NCBI RefSeq assembly: GCF_042684665.1
Contig: NZ_JBHULY010000033.1
Location: 1-41,747, forward strand
Reading direction: 5' to 3'
Source of the DNA: Jejuia rubra
GTDB lineage: Bacteria > Bacteroidota > Bacteroidia > Flavobacteriales > Flavobacteriaceae
DNA: 41,747 nt
The translations under genes were made by a program, and so were the position numbers. Shown piece after piece: positions 16,617 through 24,459 of the stretch (its first letter is position 1; each line of letters starts with the position of its first letter). The notes beneath the pieces are model-generated. The model saw only the letters and a list, made by a program, of their open reading frames with translations, did no database searches and was not told the DNA's origin.

Positions 16617-17465
16617 ATGAAATTAATTCGTTTTGGAGCGTTGGGGCAAGAAAAACCAGGTCTGTTAATAAATGGTCAGCGTAAAGATTTATCTTCAGTA
16701 TTCAATGATTGGGATAAAGATTTTTTTAATAATGAAGGGCTTAAAAAGTTGGATGAATGCCTGAAAAACATATCGATTTATCCCAATGTAAATGAATCAG
16801 AACGTTGGGGAGCTTGTGTAGCGCGTCCAGGCAAAGTAATATGCATTGGTCTTAATTATTCTGATCACGCTGAGGAATCTGGAATGGCTATTCCTGAAGA
16901 ACCTATTATATTTCAGAAAGGTTCTAATACCGTAGTTGGCCCCTATGACAATATTATCATCCCTAAAAATTCTGAAAAAACAGATTGGGAAGTGGAATTA
17001 GGAGTTATTATTAAAAAGGATACCAGATACCTAAACTCCATTGAAGACGCCAAAGACTGTATTGCAGGATATTGTACTTCTCATGATGTATCAGAAAGAG
17101 CATTTCAATTAGAAAGAGGAGGCCAATGGACCAAGGGTAAATCTTGCGATAATTTCAATCCGTTAGGCCCCTATTTAGTGACACCTGAAGAGATTAGCGA
17201 TGTTCAAAACTTAAACATGACCCTTTCGGTTAATGGAGTTCAAAAACAAAAAGGCAATACCAGCTTTATGATTTTTGATGTATATCAGGTCATTCATCAT
17301 TTATCTCAATTTATGACATTAGAGGCAGGAGATATTATAAACACCGGCACACCTCCAGGGGTTGGCCTAGGTTTTAATCCACCCCAATATTTAAAAAAAG
17401 GAGATATAGTTCAGCTTGAAATTGAGGGGTTAGGAGGCCAGAAACAAGTTTGCGTAAATGCTTAA
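16617..17465 (+). CDS. Fumarylacetoacetate-hydrolase-family enzyme, probable 2,4-diketo-3-deoxy-L-rhamnonate/L-fuconate hydrolase
   Basis: Member of the FAH superfamily, 282 residues. It has a short N-terminal domain and the metal-dependent core: CIGLNYSDHAEESG, WEVELGVII (two acidic metal ligands), SHDVSERAFQ and WTKGKSCD with the catalytic-site Lys. The ending NTGTPPGVGLGF is typical. Close relatives split 2,4-diketo-3-deoxy sugar acids into pyruvate and lactate; others act on ureidoglycolate or acylpyruvates. With a GH78 rhamnosidase in the same locus and an SDR 53 bases upstream, the last step of L-rhamnose oxidation is the best fit. It is the last gene of the PUL. No dehydratase (enolase superfamily) is present in the window to complete the path. 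Confidence 0.85.
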   Translation: MKLIRFGALGQEKPGLLINGQRKDLSSVFNDWDKDFFNNEGLKKLDECLKNISIYPNVNESERWGACVARPGKVICIGLNYSDHAEESGMAIPEEPIIFQKGSNTVVGPYDNIIIPKNSEKTDWEVELGVIIKKDTRYLNSIEDAKDCIAGYCTSHDVSERAFQLERGGQWTKGKSCDNFNPLGPYLVTPEEISDVQNLNMTLSVNGVQKQKGNTSFMIFDVYQVIHHLSQFMTLEAGDIINTGTPPGVGLGFNPPQYLKKGDIVQLEIEGLGGQKQVCVNA

Positions 17466-17635
17466 TCTTTAAAATTTTTGCATACAATAGATTTAGATGT
17501 GTTATGAAGTTATGCCTAAAGGTGGGAATGGCATATCCTAAAAAACCCCACCACGCCATTGTGCAATAACCTGCCAGTAGAGAAGCACCAAAAAAAAGAC
17601 ATAAAACTACTTCTTAATTAATTATTTTTGAAATC

Positions 17636-17663
17636 TGTCCCCTTTTTTGTTTTGGCAACCGTC
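17636..17663 (+). promoter_or_regulatory. Candidate ECF-type promoter of the sigma factor operon
   Basis: TGTCCCC at 17636-17642 and CGTC at 17660-17663 are separated by 17 bases. This resembles published autoregulated promoters of ECF41/ECF42 sigma factors (TGTC at -35, CGTC-like at -10). The ATG of the DGPF gene is 32 bases further on. A housekeeping -7 box, TATTTTTG, lies just upstream at 17623-17630, so there may be two starts. Confidence 0.4.
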
Positions 17664-17694
17664 ATACTGATATAAACCTTAAAACATTTAAATT

Positions 17695-18042
17695 ATGAAA
17701 GATTTTATGATGATTTTCTTGAAGGCCGATTACATGGAATTGGGGCTTTCGCCGGAGGAACTCCAAAACCGTATGGGCAAATGGTTTGCCTGGAACGATA
17801 AAATGACCCAGGCTGGCATTGTTAGGCACGGTGATGCCTTGACGCCACAGATACGCCGGGTTTCTGGTAAAAACCGCACGGTGACCGATTTGACCGCTGC
17901 CGAGGTGAAAGAAATAATTGGAGGCTACTACATCGTGAAGGCCAAGGATTTTGACGAGGTGGAAAAAATTGCCGAGGATTATCCCGATTATGATTTGGGT
18001 GGCGTGGTTGAAATTCGTGAAATTATGGTATTTGACCAGTAA
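17695..18042 (+). CDS. DGPF/YCII-related domain protein
   Basis: Small cytoplasmic protein of 115 residues with the YciI-like (DGPF) ferredoxin-type fold. MKDFMMIFLK opens the first strand, then MGKWFAWNDKMTQAGIVRHG, TDLTAAEVKEIIGGYYIVKA and a C-terminal GGVVEIREIM. Proteins of this family are regularly encoded beside ECF42 sigma factors, and the sigma gene starts here with its ATG directly after this TAA. Biochemical function is unknown. The family's proposed roles are as a partner of the sigma factor or as a small enzyme. Base composition is visibly richer in G+C than in the PUL to the left. Confidence 0.88.
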   Translation: MKDFMMIFLKADYMELGLSPEELQNRMGKWFAWNDKMTQAGIVRHGDALTPQIRRVSGKNRTVTDLTAAEVKEIIGGYYIVKAKDFDEVEKIAEDYPDYDLGGVVEIREIMVFDQ

Positions 18043-19281
18043 ATGGACTCAAAACTAATTGACCATCTTTTCCGCCACCATAGCGGAAAGATGGTTTCTA
18101 TTTTAACCCGGATTTTTGGACTGAAACATCTAGATATCATTGAGGATGCGGTTCAGGATACATTTATAAAGGCGAGCATCAGTTGGCGAAAGCAACAGCC
18201 CGACAACCCTCAAGCATGGCTAACGCAAGCAGCAAAAAATCGGGTGCTGGATATCTTTAGAAAACTTAAAACGGAACAAAAACACCTCCCCAATATCCAG
18301 CAAGGAACGGATGCCATTGCCATTAACGAGCTGTTTTTGGACACCGAAATTGCCGATGCACAACTCCGCATGATTTTTACGGCCTGCCATCCAAAACTGG
18401 ATACGCGCGACCGTATTTCGTTTGCTTTAAAAACCGTTTCCGGGTTTAGTACCAGGGAAATTGCCTCGGCATTATTGACCAAAGAGGAGACGACTAAAAA
18501 ACGGCTATCCCGCGCCAGAAAGACGATTCAAAAATCGGATATTAAATTTAAAATCCCCCATGGAAAATCCTTGGAACCCCGATTGGAAAGCGTTATGGAA
18601 GTGCTATATCTTATTTTTAACGAGGGCTTCCATTCCAATCAAAAAGATAATTTAATCCGAAAGGAATTATGCGTTGAAGCCCTGCGATTATCACAACTCC
18701 TTTTAAAAAACAAATTGACACGCATACCCGACAGCTATGCCCTATGTGCCTTGATGTGTTTCCACGCCTGTCGCATTGAAAGTAAAATCAATGCCGAAAA
18801 CGAATTGTTGGATTTAAAGCAACAAGACCGAAGTAAATGGCATTTTCCTTTAATAAAATTGGGCAACACGATGATGCACAAAGCTGTGGAAACCAATGAA
18901 TTTTCCAGCTACCACTACGAAGCGGCCATCGCCTTTGAGCATCTAAAAGCCAAAACGTTTGAAGCGACCGATTGGAAAAAAATACTGCATTGGTATCAAT
19001 GTTTGCATGCACTTCAACCCGCTCCTTCGCATATACTGACCATGGCCGTGGTCTGCCTTCAAACAAAAGATCTTAAACTGGCCAAAAGTTATTTGTCGCA
19101 ACTAAAGCCTGAGGATTTTGAACAGCGTGCTTACTTGTATTATGGAACTTTGGCCGATTTTTATACTGCCACAGGCGAGTCTAAATTGGCTCTTGAAAAT
19201 ATCAATCTAGCTCTAAATCATGTGTCCAATAAACTAGAAAAGGACTATTTGAAAAAGAAAAAGGAGGAGCTTACGCCTTGA
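18043..19281 (+). CDS. ECF42-type RNA polymerase sigma factor with C-terminal helical extension
   Basis: The N-terminal part carries sigma region 2 (LKHLDIIEDAVQDTFIKA, NPQAWLTQAAKNRVLDIFRK). Region 4 follows at about 105-165 (ISFALKTVSGFSTREIASAL, then TTKKRLSRARKTI). From about residue 175 to 412 runs a helical, TPR-like extension beginning RLESVMEVLYLIFNEGF, the hallmark of the ECF42 group. There is no anti-sigma gene; in this group the extension itself is thought to control activity. The gene starts immediately after the DGPF gene, the conserved neighbour of ECF42 factors, so they form one unit. The candidate TGTC/CGTC promoter upstream suggests self-activation. The inducing signal is unknown. 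Confidence 0.9.
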   Translation: MDSKLIDHLFRHHSGKMVSILTRIFGLKHLDIIEDAVQDTFIKASISWRKQQPDNPQAWLTQAAKNRVLDIFRKLKTEQKHLPNIQQGTDAIAINELFLDTEIADAQLRMIFTACHPKLDTRDRISFALKTVSGFSTREIASALLTKEETTKKRLSRARKTIQKSDIKFKIPHGKSLEPRLESVMEVLYLIFNEGFHSNQKDNLIRKELCVEALRLSQLLLKNKLTRIPDSYALCALMCFHACRIESKINAENELLDLKQQDRSKWHFPLIKLGNTMMHKAVETNEFSSYHYEAAIAFEHLKAKTFEATDWKKILHWYQCLHALQPAPSHILTMAVVCLQTKDLKLAKSYLSQLKPEDFEQRAYLYYGTLADFYTATGESKLALENINLALNHVSNKLEKDYLKKKKEELTP

Positions 19282-19365
19282 TGCCTTTTCCATTCCAATA
19301 CTTAGGCGAAATTTTATTAACTTTAAGTCTGTCAACCTTCCATTATGCATTAACCATTTTCAATT

Positions 19366-20367
19366 ATGAAACCTTTTTTAGTTATTGTTTTGTTGAGTAC
19401 GCTTTGGGCATTTCCGCAAAGCCCAGAAAACCATCCAGCGGTTAACTTTTTAAATGCTTTAAATGAAACGCAAAAAGCGAATGTCATGTTTCTCTTTGAA
19501 GATGAAAAGAAAACCGATTGGCATTATTTTCCTAGCACCTCGTTTTCCCGGGAAGGTATCGCCATTAAGCAATTGAATCCATCGCAAAAACTCTTATTGC
19601 ATGAATTGTTAAAGGCGTCCCTAAGTGAATCAGGGTTTAATACGACCTTAAAAATTATAGATTTAGAGAATGTTTTGGCAGAGTTATCTGGAGATTATGT
19701 TAGACGGGATTCTGGGGCATATTATGTCAGCTTTTATGGGAATCCGTATAAGAACCCCCTTTGGTCCTGGTCTTTTGAAGGCCACCACGTATCATTGAAT
19801 TTTACGGTTTTAAACGGTAAAACATTTCTCGCACCCCGCTTTTTTGGTGCCAATCCTGCTACTATCCGCTCTGGCGACAGAAAGGGTGAGCGCATGTTCC
19901 AATCAGAAGAAGATTTGGCATTGGAATTCATGAAGTCCCTAAATGGCGAGCAACGAAAAAGTGCCCTTATAAGAAATTCAGCCTACAGCGATATTATCAC
20001 TAAGAACGACCCTAAGGTAAGTCCATTACCCGTTGAAGGCATTCCATTTCATACCTTAAACAGAACACAACGATCTCTTTTATTGAATTTGATCCGTCAG
20101 CACCTTTCCGATAGAATTGAGCAACGCTTTAATGAGATTTTTAATGGTATCACATCTGAGGAACTACAAGATATCCATTTTGGTTGGGCTGGAGAGATCA
20201 GCTTGACCGCACCCCACTATTACAGAATTCAGGGCAAATCATTTCTGATAGAATTTGATAATATTCAAAATAATGCAAATCACATTCATATAGTATGGCG
20301 CGATTTTGATGGAGATTTTGGCAGGGATTTAATTAAGGAGCATTATCAAACTTCCCATAAACACTGA
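19366..20367 (+). CDS. DUF3500 family protein, secreted
   Basis: Protein of 333 residues with a short signal peptide (VIVLLSTLWAFPQS). I recognise DUF3500 from the pattern GAYYVSFYGNPYKNPLWSWS, then FEGHHVSLNFTV and APRFFGANPATIRSGDRKGE. His and acidic residues are conserved (GHH; later HIHIVWRDFDGDFG near the end). No activity is established for the family. Two halves rich in short helices (NETQKANVMF, NRTQRSLLLNLI) flank the central beta part. It lies 84 bases after the sigma factor gene on the same strand and may be its target or merely a neighbour. Confidence 0.8.
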   Translation: MKPFLVIVLLSTLWAFPQSPENHPAVNFLNALNETQKANVMFLFEDEKKTDWHYFPSTSFSREGIAIKQLNPSQKLLLHELLKASLSESGFNTTLKIIDLENVLAELSGDYVRRDSGAYYVSFYGNPYKNPLWSWSFEGHHVSLNFTVLNGKTFLAPRFFGANPATIRSGDRKGERMFQSEEDLALEFMKSLNGEQRKSALIRNSAYSDIITKNDPKVSPLPVEGIPFHTLNRTQRSLLLNLIRQHLSDRIEQRFNEIFNGITSEELQDIHFGWAGEISLTAPHYYRIQGKSFLIEFDNIQNNANHIHIVWRDFDGDFGRDLIKEHYQTSHKH

Positions 20368-20427
20368 GTTCATAGCACAACAAATACCTCGTTATTTCGT
20401 TTTATGAACAGATAAATTGAAATCAGA

Positions 20428-20459
20428 TTGATTTTGGTTTGAATTTTGATGTATCTTAG
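20428..20459 (+). promoter_or_regulatory. Probable promoter of the first TPR gene
   Basis: TTG at 20428-20430, 21 bases of spacer, then TATCTTAG at 20452-20459, one base from the flavobacterial -7 consensus TAnnTTTG. The ATG follows at 20481, giving a very short leader. Confidence 0.4.
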
Positions 20460-20480
20460 TTTTGAAATTGCACCCTGACG

Positions 20481-21434
20481 ATGAAAAGAAAAATATTCCT
20501 GCTAGTTCTGCTCCCTCTACTTTCCTTTGGCCAAGCAACTAAATTGGTAAGACAGGCCTTAAGGTTGCCCAATCCCCAGCAGCAAATTGAATTTTTGGAC
20601 CAAGCCTTGGAACTTGACGCCAAACACTTGGACGCATTGTTTTACCGCGGGATTGCCAAATATAACTTGGAGGATTATGACGCTGCTATTCTGGATTTTA
20701 CCAAAATTATTTTCTTTGAACCCGATGCCGACAGCTATTACAACAGAGGGAATTGCAAGTTTATTTTAGAAGATTTTGAAGGCGCACTTTTTGATTACGA
20801 ACAGGCCGTTAAAATGGACCCCGATCTTATTGGAGCCTTTTTCAACCTTGGTAATACGAAACTAGAACTGGGCAAGTATGAAGAGGCCGTCAAGGATTTT
20901 ACCAAAGTCATCAGAGCATTCCCAACGGATGTAAAATCATATACGCAAAGAGCTTTAGCCTATATGGAACTGGAAAATTACAAAATGGCCTTTAAGGACT
21001 ATGCTTCGTGTATTTTGATAAGACCTGATAGCGAATCGTATTATAATCGAGGGGTCTCCTTGTTGCAAATCAACTATTATAAAGAAGCCAAAACCGATTT
21101 TTACAAGGCCATAAATCGAAACAGAAACAATTCTCCAGCATATTTTTATTTGGGGGTGAGTCAGTTTTTATTGGGTGAATTTGACGCCAGCATCCAAAGC
21201 TGGGAAGTATCCGTGGATAAGGACGATTTAGATTACGACGCACATTTCGGGATGGCAATGGCTTATCTCTATACCGAGGATTTTGAAAAGGCCAAGATTT
21301 CATTTAACAAAGCAAAAAACATACTTTCGGTAAATTCAAAGACCAATGATATGAACATTTTTAAGGATACCTACTGGTACGTCAACGAAAAAAAGATGTT
21401 CACCGAAATGTACGGAAAGCTTAAAAGTCTTTAG
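20481..21434 (+). CDS. Secreted tetratricopeptide-repeat protein
   Basis: A signal peptide (LLVLLPLLSFGQ) is followed by about eight consecutive TPR units from residue 25 to 275. They are recognisable by repeats such as AIKY/FDQAL and the motif YYNRG (DADSYYNRGNCKFILEDFEG, DSESYYNRGVSLLQINYYKE). The C-terminal segment (MNIFKDTYWYVNEKKMFTEM) lies outside the repeats and is shared with the next gene. It probably acts as a periplasmic or outer-membrane-associated scaffold, with no enzymatic domain. It is paralogous to the next gene along its whole length, so the pair arose by tandem duplication. Partners cannot be inferred. Confidence 0.85.
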   Translation: MKRKIFLLVLLPLLSFGQATKLVRQALRLPNPQQQIEFLDQALELDAKHLDALFYRGIAKYNLEDYDAAILDFTKIIFFEPDADSYYNRGNCKFILEDFEGALFDYEQAVKMDPDLIGAFFNLGNTKLELGKYEEAVKDFTKVIRAFPTDVKSYTQRALAYMELENYKMAFKDYASCILIRPDSESYYNRGVSLLQINYYKEAKTDFYKAINRNRNNSPAYFYLGVSQFLLGEFDASIQSWEVSVDKDDLDYDAHFGMAMAYLYTEDFEKAKISFNKAKNILSVNSKTNDMNIFKDTYWYVNEKKMFTEMYGKLKSL

Positions 21435-21500
21435 TTTTAAGACAGTTACGTCATCTCTGAATTCCCAAAAGAAGCATATTTAAGAAGATTTTAATATTTA

Positions 21501-21531
21501 TTTTCTCGAAAAATCCGTATTTTCAAGAAAA
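21501..21531. repeat. Pair of TTTTCnnGAAAA palindromes
   Basis: TTTTCTCGAAAA at 21501-21512 and TTTTCAAGAAAA at 21520-21531 share the palindromic half-sites TTTTC/GAAAA, with centres 19 bases apart. The layout resembles tandem operator sites on one helix face, upstream of the second TPR gene. In AT-rich DNA such matches can also arise by chance. Confidence 0.35.
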
Positions 21532-21567
21532 AATTTTGCTAAGTATAATTTCTATTTTCTTTATGCT

Positions 21568-22542
21568 ATGGGAAAGGTTAAAACTGTATCTATTTTAGTC
21601 GCATTTTTAATTTTTTGTTCGCTCTTTTCTTATGGACAAGCAGGCAAGCTCTTTAGAAAAGGGCTGAGAGCGGATGATATTCATGAAAGCATTGCTTTTT
21701 TTGACAAGGCCATTGCTGAAAACCCAAAGCATCTAAATGCCCATTTTTACCGTGGGCTTTACAAATCTGAACTGGAAGATTATTTTGGAGCTATTTTGGA
21801 TTTTACCACGGTTATCAGCATAAAGCCTGATCCCGATTCCTTTTATAATAGGGCCAATGCCAAATTCAGTTTGGGGGATTTTAAAGGTGCACATAGCGAT
21901 TATGTGGAAGCTATCAACTGGGATCGCACATTTTATGAGGCCTACTACAATTTGGGTATCACTCAGCTGAATTTGAAAAAATATAAAGCAGCACTTCGGT
22001 CATTTAACTTTCTACTGGCCAATGACCCGAGCGATTTTATGTTGTACACCCATGTGGGCTATACCCTACTGAAACTGGGCTACTACAAATATGCATTCTT
22101 GTTTTATAATACAAGCATCAAACTTGACAATAGTAGTCTCTCATACTATAATAGAGGCTTGGCCTATTTGGAAATCAATAAATTTGACGAGGCCAAAAAA
22201 GACTTTCAGAAGGCCATAAAATTAGACCATAAAAATGCCTCGGCACACTATTATCATGGTATGGCAGAACTTTTTTCACGGAATTATGATGGCGCTATTT
22301 CAAGTTTTGATAACGCCCTAAGTTTTAAGGCTTTGGATTATGAGGCTTTATTCGGTTCCGCCATTGCTCATTTTCACGCCAACGATTTGGAAAAAGCTAA
22401 AGCCCATTACAATAAAGCAAAAAATATACTCAACCCAAAGGGTAATAAATTTGACAGCATCTCCTTATTTGAAACCTCATCCTGGTATGAGGACGAGCGC
22501 AAAATGTTGGCACTATATTTTGATAAGCTGAACAGCCTATAA
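21568..22542 (+). CDS. Secreted tetratricopeptide-repeat protein, paralogue of the preceding gene
   Basis: 324 residues with a signal peptide (AFLIFCSLFSYGQ) and the same train of TPR units (HLNAHFYRGLYKSELEDYFG, SLSYYNRGLAYLEINKFDEA). It ends in the same style (ISLFETSSWYEDERKMLALY). Sequence identity to the upstream paralogue is moderate and spread over the full length. The first residues differ most. Two TTTTCnnGAAAA palindromes lie in the 133-base gap upstream. It converges on rsmG, with only 12 bases between the stop codons. Confidence 0.85.
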   Translation: MGKVKTVSILVAFLIFCSLFSYGQAGKLFRKGLRADDIHESIAFFDKAIAENPKHLNAHFYRGLYKSELEDYFGAILDFTTVISIKPDPDSFYNRANAKFSLGDFKGAHSDYVEAINWDRTFYEAYYNLGITQLNLKKYKAALRSFNFLLANDPSDFMLYTHVGYTLLKLGYYKYAFLFYNTSIKLDNSSLSYYNRGLAYLEINKFDEAKKDFQKAIKLDHKNASAHYYHGMAELFSRNYDGAISSFDNALSFKALDYEALFGSAIAHFHANDLEKAKAHYNKAKNILNPKGNKFDSISLFETSSWYEDERKMLALYFDKLNSL

Positions 22543-22554
22543 GTCCTCGATGAT

Positions 22555-23184
22555 CTACAGTTTATATTTCATAGGCAGATGTACCACTTTCTTCGTTTCA
22601 AAAAATTCTTCTTCAAAAAAGTTGGAGAGATTATAAATTTTAACGGTTTTATAATTTTTCAATTCTTCCGTTAAGTCTCCCCCTTTTAAATAGAGAATTC
22701 CATTTTTTAAGGCATTATTCTGTTGCTTTTGAATTTTACCCTTCGTCCATTTGACAAAAGCCGGCATAGCAGTTACTGCACGGCTAACGATAAAATCATA
22801 AGTATCTTTGACGGCTTCAACCCTTGTATGCGTTGTTTTTACGTTTGAAAGTCCTAGTGTATGAGCCACACCATCCACTACTTTCAACTTTTTGGCAATA
22901 CTATCCACCAAATGAAAATCGCAATTTGGAAACATGATAGCCAACGGAATACCGGGAAAACCTCCGCCAGTACCCACATCCATAATTTTTGATCCATCAG
23001 AAAAGGAGATTATTTTTGCAATAGCCAATGAATGTAAAACGTGCCTCAAATACAGCTCATCAATATCTTTTCTGGACACCACATTAATCTTTGAATTCCA
23101 CTCTTTATATAGCCTTTCCAGTTGTTGTAACTGAAGGATTTGGGTTTCTGATAGGTTAGGAAAATACTTTAAAAGCAACTCCAT
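22555..23184 (-). CDS. rsmG: 16S rRNA (guanine-N7) methyltransferase RsmG
   Basis: Methylates N7 of G527 in 16S rRNA with S-adenosylmethionine. At 209 residues it has the usual GidB length. It shows the family pattern LYKEWNSKINVVSRKDIDEL, then LRHVLHSLAIAK, the SAM-binding loop MDVGTGGGFPGIPLAI, FHLVDSIAKKLKVVD, and the late motif DFIVSRAVTAMPAFVKW. Cytoplasmic housekeeping enzyme. It is transcribed leftward, divergent from the desaturase gene, with 148 bases between the starts. Confidence 0.95.
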   Translation of the reverse strand: MELLLKYFPNLSETQILQLQQLERLYKEWNSKINVVSRKDIDELYLRHVLHSLAIAKIISFSDGSKIMDVGTGGGFPGIPLAIMFPNCDFHLVDSIAKKLKVVDGVAHTLGLSNVKTTHTRVEAVKDTYDFIVSRAVTAMPAFVKWTKGKIQKQQNNALKNGILYLKGGDLTEELKNYKTVKIYNLSNFFEEEFFETKKVVHLPMKYKL

Positions 23185-23245
23185 AGTTGTTATATTTTGA
23201 ACAAAAATAGAGGTTTCGCGCCAAATTTTTTGACAAAAAATGTGC

Positions 23246-23274
23246 TTTGTTGCGTCGATTAATATTTATCTTTG
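23246..23274 (+). promoter_or_regulatory. Housekeeping promoter of the desaturase gene
   Basis: TTTG at 23246-23249 and a perfect -7 box TATCTTTG at 23267-23274, separated by 17 bases, match the flavobacterial consensus (TTG, then TAnnTTTG). The leader to the ATG at 23333 would be about 50 bases. Confidence 0.7.
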
Positions 23275-23332
23275 CAGGATGTATTTTTAATATTTATATT
23301 GCTATACATATCAAATTAAACCAAGTAGTATT

Positions 23333-24427
23333 ATGAGTAAGCAAGCACTTTCGTTTTCAAGAAAAGATCCTGCAAAATTTTTTAAAACCCTGAACAAGAG
23401 AGTAAACGACTATTTTAAAGAGAATAATCTAAAGCGCACGGGCAACTGGAAATTATACACTAAGGCCATTGTGATGTTTACTTTATTGATTGCTCCTGTA
23501 GTTTTAATTTTAACTGTTGATTTACCGGGTTGGGCCCAAATTTTAGGAATGGTAATTGTTGGTGTAGGCATGGCCGGCGTGGGCATGAACGTAATGCATG
23601 ATGCTAACCACGGTTCTTTTTCCAGTAAAAAATGGGTGAATAAATTGATGGGAAGCAGTATTTATATTTTGGCCGGAAACGATTACAATTGGAAAGTACA
23701 GCACAATGTGCTGCACCATACTTATACCAATATCCACGGACACGATGAAGATATTGATGCAGGAAGGGTTATCCGATTTTCAAAGCATGCTAAGTGGTAC
23801 CGCTTTCATAAATATCAAAAATATTATGCTTTCTTTTTGTACGGATTATTGACTGCAAATTGGGCGATTACAACCGATTTCACCCAAACTTACAGATACC
23901 TGAAAAGAAAATTATCTTATGGAAAAATGCCAAATCCTGCTACGCAATGGACCAAACTTGTTATCGGTAAAATAGTATATTATTCCATTTGGGTGGTACT
24001 CCCTTTATCGCTTGGCTTTAAGTGGTGGGAAGTTTTAATTGGTTTTGTGGTAATGCACTACACGGCGGGCATCATTTTAAGTGTCATCTTCCAATTGGCA
24101 CACGTTATGCCAAATACCGAAATGCCTTTACCTGACAATGAGGGTAATATCAAAAATACTTGGGCGATTCACCAATTGTTTACAACCTCCAATTTTTCTC
24201 CAAAAAGTTGGTTGGTCAGTTTTTACACAGGTGGATTGAACAGACAGGTAGAGCACCATTTATTTTCTCACATTAGCCATATTCACTATAGTAAAATTGC
24301 TAAAATAGTGAAGGAAACAGCGAGAGAATTCAGCTTACCCTACAATGAATACAATACGTTTTGGCAAGCTGTTGCCGAACATTACAATCAATTAAAAATG
24401 CTGGGCCAAAGACCTAGTTTAGCCTAA
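23333..24427 (+). CDS. Membrane fatty-acid (acyl-CoA type) desaturase
   Basis: Introduces a double bond into acyl chains using a di-iron centre held by three histidine boxes: HDANH at residues 89-93, HNVLHH at 124-129 and QVEHH at 305-309. The His-box spacing and the Q-x-x-H-H third box are those of front-end/linoleoyl-CoA-type desaturases, but no cytochrome b5 domain is fused. Hydrophobic segments at about 45-85, 175-190 and 215-260 place it in the inner membrane. Length of 364 residues is normal. The aminotransferase gene starts 32 bases after it, so they may be co-transcribed. Regioselectivity cannot be read from the sequence. Confidence 0.9.
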   Translation: MSKQALSFSRKDPAKFFKTLNKRVNDYFKENNLKRTGNWKLYTKAIVMFTLLIAPVVLILTVDLPGWAQILGMVIVGVGMAGVGMNVMHDANHGSFSSKKWVNKLMGSSIYILAGNDYNWKVQHNVLHHTYTNIHGHDEDIDAGRVIRFSKHAKWYRFHKYQKYYAFFLYGLLTANWAITTDFTQTYRYLKRKLSYGKMPNPATQWTKLVIGKIVYYSIWVVLPLSLGFKWWEVLIGFVVMHYTAGIILSVIFQLAHVMPNTEMPLPDNEGNIKNTWAIHQLFTTSNFSPKSWLVSFYTGGLNRQVEHHLFSHISHIHYSKIAKIVKETAREFSLPYNEYNTFWQAVAEHYNQLKMLGQRPSLA

Positions 24428-24459
24428 TTTACATTTACTTATAAACATATTAAACCAAA

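Noticed and set aside
23275..23302. CAGGATG just after the desaturase -7 box, similar to the PUL motif
   Set aside because: It lacks the CGG start, and no TAnTTT stands 20 bases later; it is explained as sequence following a housekeeping promoter.
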